A stretch of DNA of 64,000 nucleotides, from contig CM060172.1 in assembly GCA_030549775.1 (NCBI GenBank), positions 124,423,122-124,487,121 on the forward strand, read 5' to 3'. This stretch comes from Tamarix chinensis (lineage: Eukaryota; Streptophyta; Magnoliopsida; Caryophyllales; Tamaricaceae). A program made the translations under genes and the position numbers. Shown piece by piece: positions 1-10,499 of the stretch. The stretch's first letter is position 1. The number at the start of each line of letters is the position of its first letter. Under the pieces are notes generated by a model. It saw nothing but the letters and a program-made list of their open reading frames with translations, was not told the DNA's origin and made no database searches.

Positions 1-417
1 CGTTCTTTTCCTTCTTCCTTCGATAGCCCAAGATGTTGCGCTGCACCTTTCTTCTTTTTCTATCAAAACGCATTATTTCATTTAAAAGTTTTAGCCCGTC
101 GTCTGGTCGGTCTCCCTCTTCTTTTCTTTCTTTCTTTTCTTCCCTGAACTGCCGATCCAAACCCCCAACCTTCTTCTTCCTCCCTCTTCTTCTCCCTCAA
201 CGACGACCTACACTGCCGCCCAGCTCTCTAGATTTTCGCCACCGGTTACGCCAGTTTTGACCGGTTGTTTTCCTCCCTTTCTCTTCCCCTATTTCGGAGA
301 ACACTTAGACCCAACCTACCTCCCTTCCTTTTTGTGCACAACCTTCTCTTTCTTGCGCAACCAACCCTGCCCCATTTTGAACTCCGCTAGCCTTCGTTGC
401 CGCTGGTAACCCTAACT

Positions 418-2209
418 TGAAATGCCTCGAAAATTATAGTTAAATAAGTTTTATTAGAAAAATTAATTAAATAAATTATTTTTATTAAAATAAAAGGAAA
501 TTAACTAGGGCAAATCAATAAGAAATTTATAAGTATTTTAATTAGGATAAATTTGGGTATTTTAGCTAATTAAGGATATTATTTTAGAAATTAATTAAAT
601 AAATTATTTTATTTAAAATAAGAAGGAGAAAATAGTTCCAAATTAATATTAATTTTATAAATAATTTAATTGAAGAAAATTAGGGTGTTTTGCTAATTAA
701 AATAAAATTTATGGAAAATCTTTCAAAAACCCTTAATTAGCCTAAAAAGGGATTTACATATTATTTTATTTAAATATTATTATTTTTAAAATATCTCAAA
801 TATTCCAATTAATTTAATTAACCTAATCCATTATTTTTTCCTATTTCTCTTTTCCTTTTTCCTTTTCTTTCTTCCTTTTTCTTTCTTTTTATTTCTTCTT
901 GTTTTCTTTTCCTTTTTCTCCTCCCCGATCTTGGCTAGCTTGCAGCCCAACCCCCTTTCCTCTTCTTCCTTTCCTTCGACGCGGCCCAGCCCGCACAACC
1001 AATCCCCTTCCTTCTCCCTTGCTGCACGACACTTTCCTTCATTTTCCATTGAAATGCGGCGTTTCATTTAAAAAGAATTCCTTGAACCCAACTGCCTGGT
1101 CTCCCTCTTCTCTTCTTCTCTTTCTTTTCTTTCCCGATTGTCCGGTCCAGCCACCTCCTTCTTCTTCTTCCCCAGCTCCGTCGATGACCTGCAACCACCG
1201 CTTCATCCCCTAGTTTTTCGCCGTCGGTTACAGTCATTTTGACCAGCCGTTTTCCTTCCTCTCTCTTCCCCCTAACTCGCTAGCCACGCTGACCCAATCC
1301 ATCTCCCTTATTTTTTTTTTCACACAGGCCTTCTTTTTCTACGCACAACCCCTACCCAGATTTGAATTTTTCCAAATTTGTTGCCGTCGGTGACCCTAAC
1401 CCTAACTGCATTATCCCCTCACCAACCCACATAACTCTAACCTCTCCTCTAAACTTTATAAATACCCCCATAATTAGCCCTGTTCGAGCTTTTGATTTCT
1501 TACCCAGACATTTCCCCCTTGTCATCACCTCCTTTTCAGACGTCGTTTTTACCGCCTCCGGCTAACTTCGCCAAGTTCTAATTAGAGATTAATTAATTAA
1601 TTAATCTGGACTATAAATGGGTTTTTATATATCTACTCGGATGATTGTTCAATATTATGTTATCATATTAGACTATATGTTTCTTTATTTCTTCTGCATG
1701 ATTGTATGTGCTTATGTATTGGCCTTAGTGGTCGGTTACCTTACTTAGTATGTAGCGTACTGATCACCCTTTTTATGGGTGTTGCTCATTCCCACGAGTA
1801 GTTGGCCCTTTTGAATTTATGTTGGTGGGCGAGACATCCGGCGGGGCTGAGTATTGAGTTTGTGTTTGACTCGAAGTTCAAGAGTGTTGTGGCCGTATTT
1901 ACTCATTATGCGATTTATTTCCTTCTGTATTTCTTTTGTATCGAATTTATCCTTTTATGGTTCATTATCTTGTATTGAGTATTTCAATTAAACCTTTATT
2001 GATTGTAAGATCATTCCCTATGTGGAATTTTGATTTCACACTCTGATTTCTATGTTATAATCTTTTTAATGCATTTTATGAACTCTCGGTTTAAGTGTGA
2101 AAATAATCTTTTTAACCTTAACACTTGGTACTGGAACAGTCGGAGTGAACTGATCTAAAATTTTAAATTCTTCCACTTTAAAAAAAATAGTGAATTTTGG
2201 GGTGTTACA
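418..2209 (+). mobile_element. Internally deleted LTR relative, 1.8 kb, TSD TAACT
   Basis: The element starts TGAAATGCCTCGAAAATT and ends TTTTGGGGTGTTACA. It is flanked by a perfect 5-bp duplication TAACT (413-417 and 2210-2214). Joining the flanks restores sequence resembling the element's own pyrimidine block near 1380-1410, so the empty site can be read from a paralogous stretch. Its left part matches the AT-rich and pyrimidine-rich left part of the 5-kb LTRs. It then jumps near 1565-1590 to the right part, with hairpins at 1746-1800 and the terminal block. The microsatellite, telo-box and TATAATAG array are all missing. It has no credible coding sequence. Confidence 0.88.
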
Positions 2210-2935
2210 TAACTGACCATCCCATATTTCCTGTCACACCCTTCTGACCTTGGCCACTTCATTTTATCTATAAATATCCCCATAATCTACCCTATATCGA
2301 GCTTTTGGTTACTTACCTAGAATTTTCCTGACCTTGGCACCGTCACCACTTCAAACACCATTTTCGCCGCCTCCGGCTAACTCTACCACCCTCTCGACCC
2401 ATCCAACTAATCCTTACACCCCCTCTAACTAACTAAGCTACCCATATCCTTTGATTTGCCTTGCACAAGCCACCCTCGTCCGTGCAAAGTCACCTCCTCA
2501 CCCAACCCATTCTTCCACCTCTGTCGCCCTTCACACCACCATTAGCCACCACTTCTGCTGCTTCCGCTGCTTCTTTCACCTTCCAAATTGTACTGCAGAC
2601 CCTCCTCTATCTCCCCCTACCTTTCTTTTCCTCTTCCTCCCTCTCCTCCTCTCTTTTTGTTCTTCTTCCCCATTCAGCCACTGTGCCCCACCACCTTCGT
2701 TCTATTCCTCTCCTTCTAGATAACCATAATCACCCTTACTCCACTCCCTTTATCTTTCTCTTTTTCCCAGCCCTCGACTTTTTCCTTTTTCTTCTCTTTT
2801 TTCGGCCACTACCGTACACCACCACCAGTACTGCCTGTCACCACCAGTCTAAGGGTGAACCCTAAACCCTCTCAACCCTTTTTTACTATTTATACAAGCT
2901 TTAATTTATTTTATTTCATTTATTCAAATATATAT

Positions 2936-3720
2936 ACTATTATTATTATTATTGTTATTAATGTTTTTATTATTATTTATATTTAGAGCTGAAGCCCTAT
3001 TATATTTTTATTTCGATTTTGTTATTATTATTATTATTGTTATTATATTTATTATTAATATTAATATATTATTATTATTATTATTATCATTATTATTATT
3101 ACTTTTTTCAATGTTAGTATTATTATTCTATATAGGACTGAAACCCTATTGTGCCTATTTTGAATTATAGTAGTATTATTATAAATATCAATTCTTATTA
3201 TTATTAATATTTTTATCATTAGCATTTATTATTATTATTAGTGTTATTATTATTATTATTTAATAAGTTTATTATTATTCAATGTAGGGTCGAAACCCTA
3301 CTTTATTTTAACTTCAATTATTATCATTACTATTATTACCATTATGATTATTATCATTTTTGCAATGTTATTGTGGTTTTTATCATCATTATTATTACTA
3401 TTTCATTATTATTATTATTACTAAACTTTATTATTAATTTTACTAATATTAGTATTATTTTGGTGAAGGGTCGAAAATCTTATTCCACCTTTTATTCCAA
3501 ATCATATTATTATTATTACTACTACTACTACTACTACTATTACTATTATCATTATTATTATTTTAGTATCATCATTATTATTATTAGGATAACGTTTTCA
3601 AACCTTATATTATCAACTTTTACAATATTATTATTATTTCTTATATTTCTAGCCAAATTTAGTAATTGGCTAATGATTATTATTATTATTATTATTATTA
3701 TTATTTTATCAAATACCTAA
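2936..3720 (+). repeat. Degenerate ATT/TTA trinucleotide microsatellite inside LTR
   Basis: About 0.8 kb of imperfect (ATT)n/(ACT)n broken by short unique segments, including recurring GGxxxGAAACCCTA-type phrases near 2985, 3135, 3285 and 3470. The phrases suggest a larger repeat unit that itself contains microsatellite. Reading frames here are simple Ile/Leu/Tyr runs and are not genes. Confidence 0.85.
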
Positions 3721-3792
3721 TTTTATAATAAATTAGGAATAATAGTATTTTTAGTAAGAGAGAGTCTAATTTTTTGTTTTTTCCTCATATAG

Positions 3793-3854
3793 GTGAGACC
3801 AGTCAAAGCCTTAAGGAGGCGTAGGAGTGTGCTTCAAGACCGGTGTCATTTTAG
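3793..3854 (+). other. Conserved exon-like block in LTR (hypothesis)
   Basis: A 62-bp block preceded by a T-rich tract ending CTCATATAG and followed by TTTAG/GTAAGG, so both edges look like plant splice sites. Equivalent blocks occur in the minus-strand LTRs near 14115-14190 and 47575-47650, and in a decayed form near 36585-36652. The block holds an inverted repeat that reads GGAGCGTGCTCC in the less decayed copy at 36619-36630. No long open frame crosses it. It could be a non-coding exon or leader segment of the LTR transcript. That is inference from the splice-like edges and conservation only. Confidence 0.4.
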
Positions 3855-4194
3855 GTAAGGGTGTTACTAAGGCCTCATGTGTGTTGATATGCATTATATG
3901 CTTTGTATGTTATGCATCCTATGTTTATCATTATATTGATTTCATGTGTAGTATGGCATGGAGTTGAAGTGTGTTCATGTGTTGTTATATGGCATGTGTA
4001 TTATGTATAAGTGATGAAATATTGTGGTATGTGATGATTGGTTTGTGACCCTTTAGATATACATGTGAGGATGTATAAAAGTGGTATTGTGTGGGAAAGG
4101 GTGAAAAAGGAGAATGGGGGAAAGAAGTGACCAAAGGATGTGAGTTGACCTAAGTATTTTAATGATCCATGAGTGGAAGAATAAAATGGAAAAT

Positions 4195-4575
4195 TTAGGG
4201 TTTCGTGTGGGAGAATCTAATCTATGGTGTTGCATGGGAGAATCTAAACTAGGGTTTGTATGGATGGACTTAGGGTTTTGCATGACAGATTTTATGGTGT
4301 TGCATGGGAGAATCTAAACTAGGATTTGGTATGGATTAACTTAGGGTTTTGCATGGCAGATTCTATGGCATTACATGGAAGAATCTAATCTATGGTTTTG
4401 TATGGACTGAATCTAGGGTTTGGTGTGGATGAATCTAGGGTTTTGCATGGAGGAATCTAGGGTTTTGGTATGGTGGAATCTAGAGTTTTGCATGGATGGA
4501 TCTAAGATTTGCATGGTTGAATCTAGGGTTTCACGTGGGAGTTTTAGGGTTTGCATGAAAAGTTTGAAAGGTTGC
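4195..4575 (+). repeat. Telo-box-rich short tandem repeats
   Basis: Roughly a dozen degenerate repeats of about 26-30 bp, each built from 'TGCATGGGAGAATCTA' and 'TAGGGTTT' phrases. TAGGGTTT is the complement of the plant telo-box AAACCCTA. Related repeats lie in the minus-strand LTRs near 13650-13760 and 47120-47215. This is interspersed repeat sequence, not a telomere tract. Confidence 0.75.
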
Positions 4576-5159
4576 ATCGGATGTGTAAAGTCTGTATGGG
4601 AGTGAATTTTACGTATAGAAAGTTGATATGAGGTGTGAGGAAGGTGATGGAAGTATTATTTGGGTATTCAAACACTTTGAAAGAAAAATAGTACGTGGAA
4701 CAATATAAGGGTATGTAGGAGATCGTAGGGTTTGGTGTGGCTACTTAAGGTTTTTGTAGTAGCATGTGTACTTGGTGATTAAAGTGTAATGACGAGGGTG
4801 GAATCTATGAGTTGTGATGTATGGAGTGTTAAAATAATTTTGGTTGTGTGAAGTGGAGTAGGATGGGCCACTTAGGCCTAAATTAGGGGTTCTAGGGAAA
4901 AACCCTAGAGTAAGGGAATAAGTGAACTTGGAGGTGTGTAGTAGTGGGCCTTAACCCACATATTTTGGTGTTGGAGTTCTATTGTGATTTTGAGTATAAA
5001 GGAAAGGTTGTTGGGAAGTTAGGAGGTGCAGGGTTCTCATGACATGATACAGGTTAGTTGGAGGATAAGTGTAAAGGGGGTGATCCATGCATGTCTAGGG
5101 TAATGTTTCCAAATATGATATTGTAATACATTAATCATTTAAAGTGGAAGATTATTGAG

Positions 5160-5610
5160 CCGGCCTAGACCGATCCGTCGGCAAATAATAGTGGTTAGGG
5201 CATGATGTCCTATATGTGACCAGTCCACCGACGAATAATAGTGGTCATGCTTTGTACCTGTGCATTTTCGGTCCACTGGATATAATAGTGGGAGATTCCG
5301 TACTCAACAAAATCGAATATATTTGTGCTAAGACATGGGAAAGACACTGAGTACTTATAGTGGAACACCATGAGATTCGGGGCTAGACTGGTCCACCGAC
5401 TAATAATAGTGGTCAGGAGCTTTATACCCTGTGTGTTTCCGGTCCATCGATAATAATAGTGGTCAAGAGCTTTATGCCCTGTGTGTTTCCGGTCCACCAA
5501 CAATAATAGTGGTTAGGAGCTATACGCCCTGTATGTTTTCGGTCCGCCAACAATAATAGTGGTCAGGAGCTATGTGGCCTGTATATATCCTGTCCACCGA
5601 CTATAATAGT
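5160..5610 (+). repeat. Array of CCGGTCCACCGG / CTATAATAGTGG modules
   Basis: About eight copies of a 24-bp module in two sub-arrays: CCGGTCCACCGG (5-bp inverted repeat CCGGT/ACCGG) followed directly by CTATAATAGTGG or its ACGAATAATAGTGG variant. Modules are about 57 bp apart and are separated by GTCAGGAGC-TTTATGCCCTGTGTG-type spacers. Each sub-array ends with a module running into GTGGGG. The spacer between sub-arrays (5295-5385) carries AAAGACACTGAGTACTTATAGTGGAAC-like sequence shared with the other LTRs. The function is unknown. The TATAATA core and repetition suggest a promoter or protein-binding region of the LTR. Confidence 0.8.
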
Positions 5611-5831
5611 GGGGTTCCGGTACTTGTATGGATTTGATAAAAACATGGTGTGAATCGATTTCCGATCAGAGATTAATTAAGTAATTAATTTAGATTACAG
5701 ATGAGCCTTTATGTATTTACCCGAATGATTATATGATATTATGATATCATGATGGTCATTATGTTCTTTTTATTCTTCTACATGGTGTGTGTGATTTTAT
5801 GTCTTGGTCTTAGTACATCTGTTACCTTACT

Positions 5832-5884
5832 CAGTACGTAGCGTACTGACCACCCTTTTCATGGGTGTTGCTCGTTTCCATGAG
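5832..5884 (+). promoter_or_regulatory. Three consecutive potential hairpins conserved among LTRs
   Basis: CAGTACG-TAG-CGTACTG (5832-5848), CACCC-TTTTCAT-GGGTG (5851-5867) and CTCGT-TTCC-ATGAG (5871-5884) are three inverted repeats set end to end. Equivalent cassettes lie at 1746-1800 and 38738-38795 (plus) and near 7153-7215, 12370-12432 and 44330-44390 (minus). Some substitutions keep pairing: CAGTACG becomes TAGTATG in the 1746 copy and leaves a G-U pair. Others break it. An RNA or DNA structural role is inference. Confidence 0.5.
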
Positions 5885-6273
5885 TAGTAGGTCCTTCTCA
5901 CTTTGTGCAGGTAAGCGAGACATCAGGCGGAGCTGAGTGTCGAGCATATATTTGGCTCCAAGTTCAAGAGTAGTGTGGCCGGATTCACTCTTCTTGTTAT
6001 TTTATCTCCTCCTATTATATCTTTTGCATCAGATTTACCATTTTACGACTCATTACTTATGTTGAGTATTTTAAATGAACATTTAATAAGTTGTAGGCTT
6101 ATTTCTCATTTGGATATGAATTACAATTTTTTTACGCGTACTCTGATTTCTAATGTATGATCTTTCTAGTTCTTTTATGAACTATTGGTTTGAGTTTAAT
6201 GTCAATCTTTTCTTAGCCTTAGCACTTGGTACTAAAACGGTCGAAGAGAACCAATTTGGTACTAAGTGTGGCG

Positions 6274-6350
6274 GTAACATCCCCAGAATTCACAGGTTTT
6301 AATTTAAGTATTTTTATTTATAAAAAAATTAGTGAATTTTGGGGTGTTAC
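6274..6350 (+). repeat. Inverted repeat closing the LTR 3' end
   Basis: GTAACATCCCCAGAATTCAC (6274-6293) is nearly the exact reverse complement of the LTR terminus GTGAATTTTGGGGTGTTAC (6332-6350), with one mismatch and one indel. A stem of about 19 bp with a loop of about 38 nt is therefore possible at the very end of the LTR. Confidence 0.8.
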
Positions 6351-6351
6351 A

Positions 6352-6735
6352 CTCAATTAGTGACTATATAAGGGTTTAGGAGTGCAATCTTCTATACTTT
6401 TAGCTTAAACTATGTTATTTCATAGCATATAAGTAAATAAGTCTCGCATTATTTATATTTTTTATAGGATCTTATGATCTTACATCCTACGATTCGATCA
6501 TGAGCCTCTAAATCAATTCTAAGTAGAATCTCAATTCTAACAACCTTGATTCATTGGTTTATGTTTGGTGCCATCATTTGGAAACACTTGAATAGACTTA
6601 TGTGGAAATAAGTTGTGATTTGTGATATCACCTAATGATTATTTATAATGGAAATTGAGATTTTGATCAAGCCTTTTCTCTAACTCTTAGGATAGCTAAT
6701 CAGGATTTAATGGACCGAGCGCCCTTGTGTTTATT
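6352..6735 (+). mobile_element. LTR-retrotransposon fragment with primer-site-like sequence
   Basis: Sequence between two LTR boundaries with no reading frame. At 6564-6587 it reads TTTGGTGCCATCATTTGGAA, which resembles a C-to-T decayed form of the TTGGCGCCGTCTGTGGGAA phrase seen downstream of 5' LTRs in plant Ty3/Gypsy Tat/Athila-type elements. It may be the leader of a lost retrotransposon body. The element cannot be named from this. Confidence 0.35.
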
Positions 6736-8974
6736 TATAACACTCCAAATTTTACTACTGACAATTTTAGCTTTACTACAGAAGCTTATAATCAAAATAC
6801 AAGGTGTTACCGTTATAATCAATATAAGTTTAGATTATAATACCATCATTGCATCAATCACATGACTAAGACTATTAAAATATGAACTAAGATAACTATA
6901 AAACAAGAGAAACTTTATAAATATAGAGACAAGTTTGGAAGTTTACTCTTAGTAAATTGACAAATACAGACAAAAGGGATATCATGGATCTAAGAGTCCA
7001 TAAAAATATCCAAGTAAACCATCATTCGAATTACGTGACTCTTTACCTACAAAACCGTAGTAAAAAAATCACTCCATCCTATACAACACGCCATAGGTAG
7101 CAAAATCATCTAGCTATTTCTTAATGACCTACAAAAAAGTATTAAGCTTGTTTGCTCATGGGAATGGGAAACACCCATGAAAAGAATATTTAGTACGCTA
7201 TGTACTAAGCAATGTGACAATATTATTGATTTAGGGATATAATTTTATACACACATTCATAGTAGAGAATATTTACACAAGCAAACACATAAAGTTCCAC
7301 AAGGTAAGTACTGATCCATAACTCTTATTAGATATAACCATTTTCATTATTTTATTTACATTGAGTTCAGGGATCCTATAATTCTTAAACCGGTGGAACG
7401 GTCTAAAGCACCTCTCGAGGACAACACACTTGAGCCATTATTATTATATGGTGGAATGAACCCAACACATATCAAGGTAAAACGCTCCTGAGACACCATT
7501 TTTAAACTTGTGGAACGGTCTAAAGCACCTCTTAGGGATAACACGCCTGAGCCACTATTATCTTCTGGTAGAATGAACCCCACACCTCAATTCTAATTCA
7601 TGTACTATTCCACTTTAAATCATTAATATCTTAGCCATTAGGTTACTTATCTCAAATCATATTATCTTTCTTGTTAAGTTTAGGGTGCAACTGTTCTTAA
7701 TCCGGTGGAAGGGAGTGAAACACCTCTTAGGGATAACACACCTACACCACTATTATCGTCCAATAGAATGAAGCCATAAAACAAATCATCACGACTCACA
7801 TGATATTTCGCTTTAAATGAATAATGCTTTATTCAAGGTTTATTTGGGAGGTAAAAAAATATGTAAAGCACACATGAGGATATTAAGGTCATTCTCTACG
7901 GTTAAGATCCTTATATTATTTAAAAAAAACTGATTTCCTTAAATATAATTATTATTAATAAAATAAAATTTTAAGGCCTAACTCTAAGGTCTTACATATG
8001 CAATAATAATCCTATCTCAAAAGTTTCTATTCGTGAGGCCTACAAACCCTAATTTTACAAATCTATCATAACTTTTCATGTAAGGATCCAACAATCACTT
8101 GATGCAATATACATTCCCAAGATATTATTAACAACATATTCATATTTTGTGATCCAACTCTACCATTTCATATATGTGATAATAACCTTCTCATTTAAGG
8201 GTTATTATTCCCAAATTAAGCCATTTTCATACTTTATTAACCTTAGGCCATTCACGACTACTCTAAACAATTCATAAAAATTCCTTAGTGTATTTTAAAT
8301 GATATAACATATTAGAATACCATGATTCCCATAATAAACCCACATTAACCAAAATGCCCTTACCGATAACACAAGCCTTATTTTATGTAGATCTTACATA
8401 TATTGATGACATTATTTCAAAAACCACAAATTATCTCTGTATGCCTTATTATACTCATTTCACACTCATCATGCCTTCATAAACCCACATAACAACTATT
8501 AACGCATCGAGTTTTTTTCACATCGAATAATGACATTGCATAATTTCCACTTACTTATTTTCTCTCATATAATAGCAACATCATAGCATAACATTAGCAA
8601 TCATAAATTTAATCAAGTAATACTAATAACATGTTATAACAAAAAAACATGCATAACACTTACCAACCAAACACCCTAAAAGATGATAAGTATCCTTACA
8701 AAAATGATTCCAGTCACTAAGCACGCAAATCCTATTATGCCTATTCTAGAACATAGGGAAAATCACCTAATAAATCATAATAAAATGCTATTAGGATTAA
8801 ACCACATAATTAAGTAAATGAAAGGGTGAAAGAGAGGAGGAAAACAAAACCAACACTGCGCAACCAAAAGGGGACAAATGGGGGGTTTATGTCGAGGAAG
8901 AGGATGGAGTAATGAAACAAGCTGAGATAGCTAGAGGGTGAGCAATGGTAGGGGAGGCTTAAACAAGGGGTGAC
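6736..8974 (-). mobile_element. Decayed, truncated giant LTR, minus strand
   Basis: It starts TATAACACTCCAAATTTTACTACTG, a decayed form of the reverse-complemented LTR end. It then contains the usual parts in reverse: a hairpin cassette (7153-7215), decayed CCGGTGGAACGG modules (7385-7760) and a purine-rich block (8810-8970). The AT-rich terminus expected after the purine block is absent, because the next LTR begins at 8975. There are many transitions compared with the cleaner copies. No genes are visible. Confidence 0.65.
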
Positions 8975-10499
8975 TATAATAACCCAAAAATTCAAAACAT
9001 ATAATGTAATAGATAACATTCATTAGGGATAATTTAAATTTTAAATTTATTTAAATTAATTATTTTATGAATTTTTTAGTATATAAAAATGGATATGATT
9101 ATTTAATAAATTAAAATAAATATTTTATTATTTTATCATACTCATTTTATTTAAATAATTTTTTAAACCAATATTTTACTAAAATCACCCTTTTTAAACC
9201 AATATATATATTAAGTTGTAATAAATTAAATTATTAAATTAAATTATCTATCAAAAATAATAAATATTATTATTCTAAAAATTATTTTTATTTTATTTTC
9301 CCCCTTTTTTCATTTTTCCTTTTTCCGTTTTTCTTTCTCCTTTTCCTTCACTTTTCTTTTCCTTCCATTTTCCTTTTCTTCTTTTTCCTCTCTAGGTCAC
9401 CCGACCTACTTCCCTTCTTCCCCCTCGCATTGGGTCATTGGCCCACTCTCTTCCTTTCTTCCTCCCCCTCTCCCTCGTATATCCAACCTAGCCTGGTCCT
9501 CTCCCCCTTTATTTTCTTTTCTTTCTCCCCCAGTTGGGCCAACCTAACTTCTTTTTTTCCTCCCCTCTCCCTCACATGCAACCGGCCCATCCTTTTCTTC
9601 CTCCCTCGCCCTGCCGACCTACCTCTCATTTATTCTTCTTCTTCTTCTTCTTCTTACCTGCCACCCCATCCATTTCTCTAGCCTTGCAACCACCGCCTCC
9701 ATTGCCCTAATCCAGTAATCACCGACCCCTAACCACCATCTACACCCCTACTCCATCCCTTCACCCAGCCAACCCTATAACTCCCTTCCACAAGCCCTCC
9801 ACCCAACCTCAAAACCCTTACCTGAACTTGCTCCCTTCATTCTCCTATTCCTTTCTTTGACCCCACCTCATTTATTTTATGTATGCAGCTCACCCTGCTT
9901 ATGCAGCATGAGCCTTACCTTTCATTTTGAGCATTTTGGATTAATTTTGAGCTATAACATAGTTAATATTAGTATGTATTTAATTAAGCTTTTGATAAAA
10001 ATTATTATTTTTATTTTTTACTTCTATTATGCTAATTTTTTACATTGTTTTTAGGTATTAATTTTTATTAATCAAAGCTCAAACCTTTAATTTAGATACC
10101 GGTAAGGTTTAATTTTTGCTGGAAATAAGGTAACCATTATACCCTACTAAAATGTGTAGACATATGTATGATAGCACATTAGGATTTTGAATATGTTTAT
10201 ATGCATGATATATGTTGTTAATGTATTTAGTGGCATATGTTGGTTGATGAAAAGAAAAGCATGATAATTTATGTGCTATGTATAGAAATAATGCTTAAAG
10301 GGAAGGAGCCTTGTTATTAATAATAATGTTAAATGCATATATATGATACGATATGCTAATATGGCCATTTGCTGCATAAATAATGTTAATATAAGCCCTA
10401 GCGGCATTTTCATAATATTTATTGTGTAAGGGTGTGGCCTAAATACGTGTAGGTGCTGATGTATATTAATGATAAATAGTAATATTTGATGGTGTTGGA

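Larger units (their letters stand above)
1..6351 (+). mobile_element. Giant LTR (solo or 5'-truncated by window), outer copy
   Basis: Non-coding LTR-like element whose left end lies outside the window. It is interrupted at 418-2209 by a younger relative. Its right end is GGGGTGTTACA at 6341-6351. Order of parts: pyrimidine-rich block (1-417 and 2215-2870), ATT-type microsatellite (2936-3720), exon-like block (3793-3854), telo-box repeats (4195-4575), TATAATAG-module array (5160-5610), three potential hairpins (5832-5884) and a terminal inverted repeat (6274-6350). Short reading frames in the pyrimidine block are low-complexity Ser/Pro/Leu stretches and are not convincing genes. The same order recurs in the other LTRs of the window, which is the main reason for the call. 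The family is probably a Ty3/Gypsy lineage with very long LTRs, but no pol sequence is present to prove it. Confidence 0.75.

Noticed and set aside
2936..3720. Frames of 72-159 codons made of Ile, Leu and Tyr
   Set aside because: They are direct translations of ATT/TTA/TAT microsatellite.
4195..4575. TAGGGTTT repeats as an interstitial telomere
   Set aside because: Units are 26-30 bp with other sequence between the telo-box words. A telomere tract would be uninterrupted TTTAGGG.
5160..5610. Regularly spaced palindromic repeats that superficially resemble a CRISPR array
   Set aside because: Eukaryotic sequence with repeats that vary, spacers that are themselves repeated, and no cas genes. 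The same array is a fixed part of dispersed LTRs.
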